The notes under the pieces are model-generated. The model was not told the DNA's origin and did not search any database. It saw nothing but the letters and a program-made list of their open reading frames with translations. Made by a program: the position numbers and the translations under genes. Positions 24,443-33,792 of a stretch of 41,188 nucleotides of DNA are shown piece after piece; position 1 is the first letter of the stretch, and each line of letters starts with the position of its first letter. Source of the DNA: Aquimarina megaterium XH134 (GTDB lineage: Bacteria; Bacteroidota; Bacteroidia; Flavobacteriales; Flavobacteriaceae). The stretch spans positions 1-41,188 of the forward strand of contig NZ_JACB01000018.1 in NCBI RefSeq assembly GCF_000520975.1. Reading direction: 5' to 3'.

Positions 24443-25285
24443 TTAATTAAAAGTATACGTTCTTCGTGATACTTGTGTTAATCTAAAATAGCCGTGAGCA
24501 TAATTATCGGCATTATCCAGATTAATACAATTTCCTTTTAAAGCTACCGGAGTTGCACTAAAAAGGCCGACACCTTCAGATTGCTCGATAAGTATCCTTA
24601 TGTAGTTGTAATATCCTTCAGAAATACCATATAAGTCAATATTTACAATATCTCCAGAAGTAAATTCTTGAGTATTTGTATTGGTATCTTCTTCTTTTTC
24701 ATAATACCAGTTAATTTCATTTCCGTTTACAAATTCATCATCAAGATCCTCAAATTCTGATAAAAGATCTCCTTCTTCTTTAAATCTGAAAAGATAATAG
24801 TTGTCTTCATCTACGGGATCATCGAATATAAGATTTACTTCTAAAACTTCATCATCAAAACCATTTTCGGTAGATTGGTTAACTTCTTTAATATCAACAA
24901 CAGGCATTAGGGTTTCTGTAGCTGAATAGTTTTCACCATTATAAATAACCTCTAGTGTATAGGATTGATTAAGTACTGGTACAAATTCTGTAGTTGTATA
25001 TTCTCCATTATTTTGATCTGTAAAAATAAACTCGACTCCGCTAGAATTATTAGTAACTTTAACTGAAGCACCAGTAACACTTGTATTAGAAGTTGTATCA
25101 AAGTATGCAGTAGATGTACTTAGTTTTATGGTTTGATTATTTCCTGTTGTACCTTTTTCCCAATCTAATGAGGCTTCAATAGTTAGTCGGGCAGGAGCGG
25201 TTTGCACATCCACGTCTATTACATCTTCACAAGAAGTAAAGATTATAGTAAAAAGGAATATTATTATTTTAAAATAAGCTTTCAT
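24443..25285 (-). CDS. DUF4249 lipoprotein, partner of the TonB-dependent receptor
   Basis: 280 aa with a lipoprotein signal ending in FTSCEDVIDVDV. The opening CEDVIDVDVQTAPARLTIEASLD is the usual DUF4249 start. Later parts show TGASVKVTNNSSGVEFIF, GEYTTTEFVPVLNQSYTLEV and YFRLTQVSRRTYTF. The family is a beta-rich outer-membrane lipoprotein that commonly follows a carboxypeptidase-like-domain TonB receptor, as here with only 14 bp between them. It probably caps or assists the receptor in binding an unidentified ligand, which is inference by analogy with SusD. The C-terminus has no sorting domain. Confidence 0.88.
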   Translation of the reverse strand: MKAYFKIIIFLFTIIFTSCEDVIDVDVQTAPARLTIEASLDWEKGTTGNNQTIKLSTSTAYFDTTSNTSVTGASVKVTNNSSGVEFIFTDQNNGEYTTTEFVPVLNQSYTLEVIYNGENYSATETLMPVVDIKEVNQSTENGFDDEVLEVNLIFDDPVDEDNYYLFRFKEEGDLLSEFEDLDDEFVNGNEINWYYEKEEDTNTNTQEFTSGDIVNIDLYGISEGYYNYIRILIEQSEGVGLFSATPVALKGNCINLDNADNYAHGYFRLTQVSRRTYTFN

Positions 25286-25299
25286 ATGTTTATATTTTT

Positions 25300-27714
25300 T
25301 TAAAATTTGAAGTTATAGATTACCGATGGTACTATACCAAAAATTGCTGTTCTTGTAGCTTCGTTTGCCCCTGTCTCTACATTCTGACCAAAGGATATTG
25401 AAGCTGCATTTTTCTGATTATATACATTGTATATTCCAAAAATCCATTCTCCTTTCCATCTCCTGTTTGGTTTTCTATTAGGTCTGTATGTTGCAGAGAT
25501 ATCAAGTCTGTGATACGATGGTAGTCTATCAGAATTTCTAGCAGAATAACTAGCTACAGACAACCCTTCATATTCATATTGACCATTAGGATACGTTACA
25601 GGTCTTCCGGTCTGAAAAACCAGATTTGCTCCAAAACTCCACTTATCATTTAGTTTATAGGCTCCCGTTACCGAAATATCATGTGTTCTGTCATATGCAG
25701 TGTTATACCAATCTCCATTATTGATTCCTGGCCCTCCTGCATTACTACCAAGGCTTCTTTGTTCTGATTTTGATAAGGTATAAGAAATCCACCCTGTTAA
25801 TTTCCCTTCATTTTTACGTGCCAAAAATTCTAATCCATATGCTCTGGATTCTCCATTTAATATTTCGGTTTCAATAGTATTGTTTCCTATTAAATCAGAT
25901 CCATCGATATAATCTATTCGGTTATCAGTGGTTTTATAATAGGCTTCTACTTCTAAGGAGTACATTTTATCTTTAAAGTTTCTAAAATATCCTAGTGCAT
26001 ATTGATCTGATAATTGCGGTTTTATATATTTTCCACTTGGTGCCCATACATCTAATGGCGTTATAGAGGTAGTATTGGACAATAAATGAATATATTGTGC
26101 TGCTCTCGAATACCCCATTTTAATAGAGGAAACATCATTTAGCTGATATGCCAGGGACGCTCTGGGTTCGAAATTACCATAACTCTTAATCGTTTCACTT
26201 TTTTTATAATCGGTTTCACCAATTTCGATACCTCTTTCATAAAAACCTAATGTACTATTATATACTACCGGTTGATCATTAGCATAATTTTTTAATGCCT
26301 GCCCGCCTAATCGACTAAAAGCACTATATCTAACACCATATTGTACAGTTAGCTTATCGGTAAGTTTATGTTCTGCATTTACATAAATACCACTTTCAAA
26401 AGCTTTTTTTCGATCCAGAGATAAAGGATTTACTGCAGAACTTGCTGATGTGGGTTGTACTTGTCCAGGATCAAAATCATAGTAGATACCGCTAACTCCA
26501 AAATCTAATTTAAACTTATTGCTGGCATAATATTTAAGATCATATTTTAGGTTATAGTTGTTAATAGACGAAATCCATTCGAATTCCTCCATCGTAATAT
26601 CTATGTCGTAATCATATTTACTATATATGAAGGATGCGTTGGAGAATAATTTATCGTTAAAAATATGATTCCATCTTAGATTCCCTGATAAGTTTCCATA
26701 ACCTACGCCAAAATTCTCACCAAATTTGAATGTGTCTCTACCAAAATACCCAGAGAGATAGAGTTTATTCTTTTTACTAAGCGTATAATTAGTTTTAAGG
26801 TTTAGATCATAAAAACCGGCAGTGTTTTTTTCACCAGCCGCTTTTAATATAAGATTTACATAAGAGCCTCTACCTGCAACCAAAAAAGAACCTTTATCGC
26901 TAAATAGAGGACCCTCGGCGGCTAGTCGGCTAGAAATTACACCAATACCTCCGGTAAGGCTAAACTTCTTATTATTTCCATCCTTTTGACGAACATCTAG
27001 TACAGAAGAAGTTCTACCACCAAAACGAGCAGGAATCCCACCTTTGTATAACTTAATATCTTTAATAGCATCTGCATTGAAAACAGAAAAGAAGCCTAAT
27101 AAATGAGAAGTATTATAAATTATTGCTTCATCAAGTAAGACCAAATTTTGATCTGCTGCACCACCTCTTACATGAAACCCACTAGAGCCCTCACCGTTTT
27201 TAGTCACTCCTGGTAGCATCTGAATAGATTTTATGATATCTACTTCTCCTAATACTACTGGCATTTGTTTTACAGTTTTGATGTTTAGCTTAGATACACT
27301 CATTTCGGGTTTTCTAAGACTTACACGCTCTGTTTCCTCGCTTTTAATGATTACCTCATCTAATTGTGTAGAAGATTCAATAACATCAAAATCTATTTTT
27401 TGATTTTTGTCGAGTATTACTTCTTTATTAATATCTGCATATCCTACATAGGAGGCAACAAGGGTATAGTTTCCTTTTGGGGCGGTAATAGAATAAAAAC
27501 CATACTCATTGGTGATCACACCAATAGAAGTGCCTTTCAAAAAAACAGAAGCACCAAAAAGTGTCTCCCCATTATTGTTATCCTTAATCGTACCACTTAT
27601 CGTATAGCTCTCTTGTGCTATTGCATTGGTACTGACAAAAAATATAGTTAGGCAGCATAGTATTAATTGCTGCGTCCTTTTTTTTAGATTTCTAAATTTA
27701 AAATGTCGATGCAT
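25300..27714 (-). CDS. TonB-dependent receptor with N-terminal carboxypeptidase-regulatory-like domain
   Basis: 804 aa with a signal peptide ending TNAIAQ (basic start MHRHFKFRNLKKRTQQ). A carboxypeptidase D-like domain (~37-125: YTISGTIKDNNNGETLFGAS...LVASYVGYADINKEV) precedes the plug (~150-240: MPVVLGEVDIIKSIQMLPGV, GFHVRGGAADQNLVLLDEA, DIKLYKGGIPARFGGRTSSVLDV). The C-terminal ~550 residues form the beta-barrel, ending in the aromatic YNFKF typical of outer-membrane barrels. It uses TonB/proton-motive force to import a ligand across the outer membrane. The ligand is unknown; the CarboxypepD_reg + DUF4249 pairing, not SusC/SusD, argues against a simple polysaccharide locus. It is the first gene of the two-gene operon with the DUF4249 lipoprotein. 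Confidence 0.93.
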   Translation of the reverse strand: MHRHFKFRNLKKRTQQLILCCLTIFFVSTNAIAQESYTISGTIKDNNNGETLFGASVFLKGTSIGVITNEYGFYSITAPKGNYTLVASYVGYADINKEVILDKNQKIDFDVIESSTQLDEVIIKSEETERVSLRKPEMSVSKLNIKTVKQMPVVLGEVDIIKSIQMLPGVTKNGEGSSGFHVRGGAADQNLVLLDEAIIYNTSHLLGFFSVFNADAIKDIKLYKGGIPARFGGRTSSVLDVRQKDGNNKKFSLTGGIGVISSRLAAEGPLFSDKGSFLVAGRGSYVNLILKAAGEKNTAGFYDLNLKTNYTLSKKNKLYLSGYFGRDTFKFGENFGVGYGNLSGNLRWNHIFNDKLFSNASFIYSKYDYDIDITMEEFEWISSINNYNLKYDLKYYASNKFKLDFGVSGIYYDFDPGQVQPTSASSAVNPLSLDRKKAFESGIYVNAEHKLTDKLTVQYGVRYSAFSRLGGQALKNYANDQPVVYNSTLGFYERGIEIGETDYKKSETIKSYGNFEPRASLAYQLNDVSSIKMGYSRAAQYIHLLSNTTSITPLDVWAPSGKYIKPQLSDQYALGYFRNFKDKMYSLEVEAYYKTTDNRIDYIDGSDLIGNNTIETEILNGESRAYGLEFLARKNEGKLTGWISYTLSKSEQRSLGSNAGGPGINNGDWYNTAYDRTHDISVTGAYKLNDKWSFGANLVFQTGRPVTYPNGQYEYEGLSVASYSARNSDRLPSYHRLDISATYRPNRKPNRRWKGEWIFGIYNVYNQKNAASISFGQNVETGANEATRTAIFGIVPSVIYNFKF

Positions 27715-27898
27715 ATTGGTTTTGTTTATAACTTTTGATTTGACTGATTTTTTTAAAAATAATTGTAGTTGTAATGATTTTGTATCTCATAGACAATTGA
27801 GAAAATAAAGGGTTGCATGAACAATTAAATATTTAATTTTTACTTTACATATAAACCGTTAAAGCCTTGTTTTTACCGAAATTATTGAGCAGAAAAAA

Positions 27899-27923
27899 CC
27901 CTCATTACAGTAGTGCAAGAGGG
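27899..27923 (-). terminator. Terminator of the cadherin-repeat lipoprotein gene
   Basis: CCCTC (27899-27903) and GAGGG (27919-27923) pair. Read on the minus strand the hairpin is followed by a T-run, just past the stop at 27953. Confidence 0.7.
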
Positions 27924-27952
27924 AATTGTATTCAATTATTTTATTACCATTT

Positions 27953-29491
27953 TTATGGAGTACAATCACTAGAATAACTGGCAGCTGCATCTTTTTGCCA
28001 ATTCGTTAGGTATGAAGCGCTGGGATCATCTACTTCAATACAGGTAAGAGAGGGGTTGTTTTGTAAAGTTACTTCTGTTAGAGCATTGTTATTTCCATTC
28101 TTTAGGTTTATTGAAGTAAATTTATTGACATGAACTTCCAGCCTGGTGAGGTTGGTATTTTTACTAATATCTAATGTTGTTAGGGAATTACCACTACACA
28201 TTAAAGTAGTCAAGGCAGTGTTTTTACTTAAATCTAAGGAGGTTAGTACATTACCACTACAATCTAGATATTCTAGAGCAGTATTTTTACTTACATTAAG
28301 ATGTCTAAATCTACCATTACTAAGGTTTAGGAGCGAGCATTCTAAACGGGTTAGGGAAGTAAAGTATTCTATTTCAGAAAGATCTGAAATATTTTTAAGA
28401 TTTACATTTATTTTTTCAACTATTTGAGCTTCTTCTATAGAAATTTCTCCATTACCATTAGTATCTATTACAGGGTCAGTATGTTCTAATAATGCTTGTT
28501 TAAAGTTAGGATCTGTAAATGTAATAATTTCATTTTCTATAACGTTGTTTAATGTTACTGTTATCACAGCTTCTTTATTATTTACTACTGCAATTGCAGT
28601 GAGTGTTTTTCTAGTTTCATAATTAAATAAAGTAGCTTCTTTAACGGTGAGTTTTCCTGTTTTTGGATCTATATTAAAAGCACCTTCCGGAGTTTCATTT
28701 TTTAAACTATAGGTTAATTCTCCTTGATCTGTTGTAGCTTCGATTGTACCAAGTTCTTGTCCAGCAGTTGGATTTTCGTCTATAGTAGTTTGAAAATCTT
28801 TTACGATAATAGTAGCATCTTCTATATCATTTAAGTTGATGAGAACCTTAGCTTCTTTACCAATTTCTTTGTTATTTACCACTACTGTTGTAGCGAGCGT
28901 TGTTCTGGTTTCATAATCAAACAAGGTAGCATCTTTTACAGTAAGTTTTCCTGTTTTGGTATCTATGGCAAAAGCACCTTCAGGAGTTTCGTTTTTTAAA
29001 CTATAGGTTAATTCTCCCTGATCTGTTGTGGCTTCAATAGTTCCTAGTTCTTGTCCTGCGGTTGGGTTTTCGTCTATAGTAGTTTCAAAATCTTTTATAG
29101 TAATGTTCGAATCCTCTATATCGTTTAGATGTATGGTTACCTTCGCTTCTTTAGTTAGATCTCCATTTTTTACCAACACTATTGCTGTAAGTATTACTCT
29201 GGTTTCATAATCAAACAGAAAGTTCTCTTTTACAGTGAGTTTTCCGGTTTTTGAATCTATTGCAAAAGCATTGGCAGGCTCTTCACTTTTAAAAGCATAG
29301 GTTAATGTACCTTTGTTGGTGGTTACATCAATAGTTCCTAATTCTTGTGCGGTGGTTGGGTTCTCGTCTATGGTAGTTTCAAAATCCTTTACAGTAATAA
29401 TAGTTTCTATGACAGGAGTATCGCCATCACTAGTACATGCAATACTAATGATAGCTAAAATTAGGGTAGCAAATACTTTTACATTTTTCAT
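27953..29491 (-). CDS. Surface lipoprotein with three cadherin-like repeats, an EF-hand-like loop and LRRs
   Basis: 512 aa with lipobox ISIACTSDGD (mature Cys ~19). Three ~98-residue cadherin-like units start near residues 34, 132 and 230. Each has TIDENPTAGQELGTI, TYSLKNETPEGAFAID and TGKLTV...FDYET, the DxNE-like/ID..TG.L pattern of cadherin repeats. The units keep the DEN and DYE acidic positions used for calcium. Next comes DTNGNGEISIEEAQ (~355), an EF-hand-like calcium loop. The last ~140 residues are leucine-rich repeats of the type LTSLDLSKNTALTTLMCSGN. It is probably a calcium-stabilised surface adhesin. The repeat DNA is highly similar between units 2 and 3. The gene is monocistronic and has no T9SS tail; lipidation is the anchor. 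Confidence 0.87.
   Translation of the reverse strand: MKNVKVFATLILAIISIACTSDGDTPVIETIITVKDFETTIDENPTTAQELGTIDVTTNKGTLTYAFKSEEPANAFAIDSKTGKLTVKENFLFDYETRVILTAIVLVKNGDLTKEAKVTIHLNDIEDSNITIKDFETTIDENPTAGQELGTIEATTDQGELTYSLKNETPEGAFAIDTKTGKLTVKDATLFDYETRTTLATTVVVNNKEIGKEAKVLINLNDIEDATIIVKDFQTTIDENPTAGQELGTIEATTDQGELTYSLKNETPEGAFNIDPKTGKLTVKEATLFNYETRKTLTAIAVVNNKEAVITVTLNNVIENEIITFTDPNFKQALLEHTDPVIDTNGNGEISIEEAQIVEKINVNLKNISDLSEIEYFTSLTRLECSLLNLSNGRFRHLNVSKNTALEYLDCSGNVLTSLDLSKNTALTTLMCSGNSLTTLDISKNTNLTRLEVHVNKFTSINLKNGNNNALTEVTLQNNPSLTCIEVDDPSASYLTNWQKDAAASYSSDCTP
28532..29392 (-). repeat. Three 294-bp coding repeats (cadherin-like units)
   Basis: In-frame 98-codon units. Units 2 and 3 share an almost unbroken ~45-residue match (from TIDENPTAGQELGTI to TPEGAF), pointing to recent duplication. 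Unit 1 is more diverged, and unit 3 is shortened at its end. Confidence 0.8.
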
Positions 29492-29696
29492 GAGCTTACT
29501 TTTTTAATAGGGGTATGGTTCGAATTCCAAATAGTATTACAATTTGAGTGCAAATATTTATAATTGTAATCATATATACTACCCAGTTTTCAGTGATAAT
29601 AAAGGGTGTTCTAACTACTATGTTTTGTACATAACTGTATATCTAAAGGTGTTCATTATGTAGATAAGAGAATAAATTACAGCTATTATTCTATAA

Positions 29697-29722
29697 AAAA
29701 ACCACCTGTATAGGTGGTTTTT
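29697..29722. terminator. Bidirectional terminator downstream of the GDPD/phytase-like gene
   Basis: AAAAACCACC (29697-29706) and GGTGGTTTTT (29713-29722) pair perfectly with a 6-nt loop. It acts on the minus-strand gene ending at 29768. Confidence 0.85.
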
Positions 29723-29767
29723 CTGTTTAGTTGGTTTATTAAGTGAAGTGAAGTTAGTTATGCGATA

Positions 29768-32605
29768 TTATTTTTTTAAGAGTTTCTTTTTGATAAACTC
29801 ACCATTAACCTCGATTACTGCAATATAGAGCCCTTTAGAAACCTCATACCCATTTTTTGATGTACCATTCCAGGTATATGTAAAACCTTTATCATTTTGT
29901 TGTTGATCGACTAGTTTTCTAACAAGGTTACCATGTACATCATAAATATCAATAGATACAGTATTTTCTTTTTTTAGCATATTAAAAAAAGTAACCTCGT
30001 TTCTAAATGTATTTGGATATACTTTTATGGTATTGGTAGCTATATTTTTTTTGTCGGGTTTTATCTCATCCCATTGTTTTCCTAATGGTTGATCTAACCA
30101 TAAAAGGATAAACTCGTTATCATCGGGGAGTCCCATGCCTATATGGCGACCTACACTAAAAGGGTAGTTGTTATCATTGAGGACCCCGATTAAAAAAGGA
30201 TTAAATACTACTACACTTTCTATGGTCACAAATGGAAATGCAAAATCTTTTCCTATTCCTATATCGCCCTCTAGTCCAGGCTCAGATATTCTACGAATAT
30301 CATTGATTTTAAGAAGATCAACATTTAGTCGTTTTTCTATCAATGTTTCGTTTTTATCTAATTCAACCTCATAGATTGCCTTATAACCATGTATATCTCC
30401 CTGAGAATTATCTCGCTCTATGATTAATCCTCTTTTTGAGCTAAACATAATAAAATCACCTATTGCTCGGGCTTTTTTATCAAGAGGATATTCAAATTTT
30501 TTACCAGTATATGATTTACTTTCTAAATCAAATTCGTGAATCAACAAATTATTGTTTTCAGAGCCTTCAAGAGGTTTTTCTAATAAAGGTAATAGCGTCT
30601 TTTTATTAGTACTTAGTGCCATCCCTTCAAAACCACCACTACTTTTTACCCGAAAAGGAGTGTCTAATTTTGTATTTCTATATGGCCAATATAGCCCTGC
30701 TAACCATGGTGTATTTTGCCCGTTTTGATCTTGTAAATTAGTTCCATCTCCCACATTACCAACTTTGGGAAAGTCACCAAATAAACATACAGTTCTTATC
30801 TCTGGATATTGTTTATGAGCAATAAGAAGTGTTCTGAAATCAAAACTTTGAATATCTGCCCGATCGGTAAGATTATTTGCAACAATTACATCGGCTATTG
30901 CTGTTGTAAAAGTTTTTGGATCTACTGTTCTGTTAGCAAAGATATCTCCACGATCATCGACATCTGTTCTTGGATTAATTTTGGTTTCAATATTAAAACG
31001 AACCTTGGATGCATTCTTCCAACGTTTCTTTGCCTCGGGATCTGAAGCCCCAGGTCCGTTTTGGTAATATGAAACATAAAAATTTACAAAATCGAATACC
31101 TGTTGTAAAGAAGGCATAATATATGGATCTATAAACTTGTTTTGGCTTGCAAAAGCGACAGCAACAGGTGATAAAGACAGATCATTGGTTTGAGAAGGCC
31201 TTCCTTTTAAGATTTTATCGGCAATGAATGTATTTTGAATTTGATGTAAAGAAAGATCTTTAACCAGAACTTCATCTTTATACTCATAAGGAGTACCATC
31301 TGCTTTACGTGTTTTTGCAGCTTCGATATGTGGATCATGATCTAACACAGGAATACCATCGAGAGTAATACCGCAATCAGTTTCTATGGTTGGCATCAGG
31401 AAATCTAATGCAGCTTCTATAGCGGGTAATGTATTCTCTGGGCGTAAGTTTCGCGCACCTCTATGACCTTGCGCATCAAATAAATTGATATCGATCAATC
31501 CTTCAGAAGTCATAAAATCGGGTTGACCATCTTTATTATTATCAAAGTTTTGAAGAGCTTGTAATAATACATCAGGACGATCAGAGATAATTCCCTGTAC
31601 ACCAAGATCCAAAAGTAGGTTTATGTTTTCAAGATCATTTACTGTATATACAACGACTTGATGACCTGCACGATTTAAAGAAGAGACATTAAATAATTCG
31701 CTCGATGCATTGGCAAGGGTAGAAGGAGGAGTTTTTCTACTTCCTACCACTGTATTGGTGTTTTGATCATCAAGCATCACATACCATGGAGACATTACAG
31801 GAGGTTTGCTTCCATACGCCTTTGCATGTGATCGCATAGCGTTCATTATTCGCAAGGCACTATATTCTTCACTATATGGATTTTGTGGTGCGCGAAGTTC
31901 TTTTCCCGGAGTATCAAAATCAGGTAATGAGATTGGAGGATCTAATAAAACACCATTTTTATCAAAATGTAATAGAAAAGGTCCGAATTCATCACCAATC
32001 CAATACTCTCCATTAGAAGTTCTTTGTATAGATTCTATATCAAAATCTGCTCCGGTAAGAATTCTCGAATCACTAAAATGATTTGTAATGGCAAAAGGAA
32101 TCAAACCATTAGGGTCTCGCAATTCGATATAACTTAGTATATCAATAGATCCATTACCCCAACCAATAATACTCTTAAAATTTGGTCTAATCCTATAAAG
32201 ACGAAGGTTATAATCTGATGAGTTCTCGATACTTCCAAAACCATTATCAGATAATACTGTGAAAGTTCTATCGTAATTATTTAAAATTGCAGAAAATCCT
32301 TGTATAGGCTGTTTATTATAAAAAGGAACTGGCTGTTGATTGATTAATCCCTGGTTGATGTACTGTCCTGAGGTGGGCCCATTGGAGAAACTAGCAGCTG
32401 GTAAAACTGCTCTGGATATCAAAATATCTCCAAAGTTAATGAAGGACTTGCCAGTTCCTTTTAGGTATGTTTTTCTATTAAAATGGTTATCGGTAGGAAG
32501 ATCGAATTTAGATTTCTCTAAAGATTCATCTTTTGAAGTCAATTTTTGGGCTTGTAATGTAAATAGTCCCATACATAATATACCCAAAAGTATATGATGT
32601 TTCAT
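29768..32605 (-). CDS. Secreted esterase-like phytase domain / glycerophosphodiester phosphodiesterase fusion with T9SS tail
   Basis: 945 aa from the ATG at 32605, which gives the signal peptide MKHHILLGILCMGLFTLQAQ; longer in-frame starts exist. An N-terminal 'esterase-like activity of phytase' part (FSAILNNYDRTFTVLSDNGFGSIEN, GEYWIGDEFGPFLLHFDKNG) resumes after an insert at about residue 650 (GGFEGMALSTNKKTLLPLLE). The insert holds a GDPD enzyme: GHRGARNLRPENTLPA (catalytic His ~381), IETDCGITLDGIPVLDHDPH and DIQSFDFRTLLIAHKQYPEI. Before it stands another GDPD-like C-terminal piece, VVVYTVNDLENINLLLDLGV followed by QGIISDRPDVL. The last ~85 residues (VYPNTFRNEVTFF...LYIAVIEVNGEFIKKKLLKK) are a type A T9SS sorting domain. 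It probably liberates phosphate or glycerol phosphate outside the cell. Confidence 0.88.
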   Translation of the reverse strand: MKHHILLGILCMGLFTLQAQKLTSKDESLEKSKFDLPTDNHFNRKTYLKGTGKSFINFGDILISRAVLPAASFSNGPTSGQYINQGLINQQPVPFYNKQPIQGFSAILNNYDRTFTVLSDNGFGSIENSSDYNLRLYRIRPNFKSIIGWGNGSIDILSYIELRDPNGLIPFAITNHFSDSRILTGADFDIESIQRTSNGEYWIGDEFGPFLLHFDKNGVLLDPPISLPDFDTPGKELRAPQNPYSEEYSALRIMNAMRSHAKAYGSKPPVMSPWYVMLDDQNTNTVVGSRKTPPSTLANASSELFNVSSLNRAGHQVVVYTVNDLENINLLLDLGVQGIISDRPDVLLQALQNFDNNKDGQPDFMTSEGLIDINLFDAQGHRGARNLRPENTLPAIEAALDFLMPTIETDCGITLDGIPVLDHDPHIEAAKTRKADGTPYEYKDEVLVKDLSLHQIQNTFIADKILKGRPSQTNDLSLSPVAVAFASQNKFIDPYIMPSLQQVFDFVNFYVSYYQNGPGASDPEAKKRWKNASKVRFNIETKINPRTDVDDRGDIFANRTVDPKTFTTAIADVIVANNLTDRADIQSFDFRTLLIAHKQYPEIRTVCLFGDFPKVGNVGDGTNLQDQNGQNTPWLAGLYWPYRNTKLDTPFRVKSSGGFEGMALSTNKKTLLPLLEKPLEGSENNNLLIHEFDLESKSYTGKKFEYPLDKKARAIGDFIMFSSKRGLIIERDNSQGDIHGYKAIYEVELDKNETLIEKRLNVDLLKINDIRRISEPGLEGDIGIGKDFAFPFVTIESVVVFNPFLIGVLNDNNYPFSVGRHIGMGLPDDNEFILLWLDQPLGKQWDEIKPDKKNIATNTIKVYPNTFRNEVTFFNMLKKENTVSIDIYDVHGNLVRKLVDQQQNDKGFTYTWNGTSKNGYEVSKGLYIAVIEVNGEFIKKKLLKK

Positions 32606-32828
32606 TTTAGAAATGATTTGGTAATGACGTTTCATAGTGTATTGTACATTTAAGATTAGCTTGGTTAATGACACCTTAAAATTACACCGTGTATATTACC
32701 TGATTGTTTATGATTCTTAAATAAATGATTATATCTATTCATTAATTTTGTGTGCCCTTTATCCATAAAGCACTGTATAAAAACATGCTAGTTTTATTAA
32801 TAAGTTAAGAGCTTTATAGAAGTAAACA

Positions 32829-32854
32829 AGGCCACCTACGCTAGTAAATGGCCT
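32829..32854 (-). terminator. Terminator of the cysteine-rich lipoprotein gene
   Basis: AGGCCA (32829-32834) and TGGCCT (32849-32854) pair. The minus-strand downstream sequence is T-rich (TGTTTACTT), though not a clean tract. Confidence 0.55.
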
Positions 32855-32871
32855 GTTCTATATGTTGATAC

Positions 32872-33477
32872 TTATTGTCTAATAACATCTGGTAGCCCAG
32901 TCAAACTACATATTTTCTTACGATATGTAACTCTAATTCTAATTTCGTAGGGCCCAAAAGGTGAATTATGCATAATTCCACCAGGTAATCGCTCATAATT
33001 AGTGACCAGATATGAAGAGTTTGGCTTGTTGGCTATAGCCAAATCTCTCCAACCGTCTAATCTGTTATTAAAAATAGTGGCAGAATAACAGCAATTGTTT
33101 AAAAATAATTTTATGATACGGGTTTGTGTTATATTTCCTTTCCACCAGTTACAGTTAGAAGGAAGCTCTTCGGTACGGCAATTATTGAGTAGATCTTCAA
33201 TGATATATTGATGAGGCATATCTCTTCCTGATCCTGAAATAAAATTACATTCATTTACATCCAGAACCAGGTCATCATCACAAGATCTGTCAAAAGATGC
33301 ACATGTAGAAACCCCGATAGTTTCTCGTTTCAGATTTTTGCTATCTAAATTTTTAAGGATTGTATTTTCTTTTTCTGAAGATACAATCTCTTCTTTCTCA
33401 CACGATGCGAGAATGAACGCTACAATAAACAAGATTAGAATTGAGTAATTTACATTTTTAAAGGTTTTAATTTTCAT
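32872..33477 (-). CDS. Cysteine-rich lipoprotein of unknown function
   Basis: 201 aa with lipobox ILASCEKEEI. The mature part holds eight further cysteines (STCASFDRSC, NECNF, NNCRTEE, SNCNWWKG, NNCCYS, KKICSLTG), enough for four disulfides, which is unusual among neighbouring proteins. Other marked segments are SGSGRDMPHQYIIEDL, RLDGWRDLAIANKPNSSYLV and EIRIRVTYRKKI. I do not recognise a family. A periplasmic or surface disulfide-stabilised small domain is likely. It is monocistronic and divergent from the GH31/GH97 operon, with which it shares a 315-bp upstream region. Confidence 0.75.
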   Translation of the reverse strand: MKIKTFKNVNYSILILFIVAFILASCEKEEIVSSEKENTILKNLDSKNLKRETIGVSTCASFDRSCDDDLVLDVNECNFISGSGRDMPHQYIIEDLLNNCRTEELPSNCNWWKGNITQTRIIKLFLNNCCYSATIFNNRLDGWRDLAIANKPNSSYLVTNYERLPGGIMHNSPFGPYEIRIRVTYRKKICSLTGLPDVIRQ

Positions 33478-33792
33478 AATAATGCGTATTTGATTTTCCT
33501 ACTCTTTTTTTAGGATTTTCGGTTTCTCCTTTTTACATTTCTATCCTTATATCAACTTTAAATAAATTTTGTTACCCCACGTGTAGCACTCTATGATGGA
33601 CACATTTAGAGGTCTGGTTTGTACCAGAAATTCTTACGAAAACGTTGTAGTGATTTTTTGTGATTCTTATTGTGTAAATCGAGTTTTACTAAAAAATCAA
33701 TAATTCTTCTGGTATAGGTGCTGTTATACCTTTATTCTATAGGGATTCCGTTATATTTGAGTACTATCTATTGATAAAAATACATATTGAAT
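33478..33792. promoter_or_regulatory. Divergent regulatory region upstream of the GH31-GH97 operon
   Basis: No gene. TATATTTG (33752-33759) matches the TAnnTTTG -7 element ~30 bp before the GH31 ATG; its -33 partner is poor. Two inverted repeats lie upstream: TCTGGT-ttgt-ACCAGA (33613-33628) and GGTATA-8nt-TATACC (33711-33730). The second sits just above the -7 box. They are candidate operators, as expected for a sugar-responsive operon. Confidence 0.45.
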
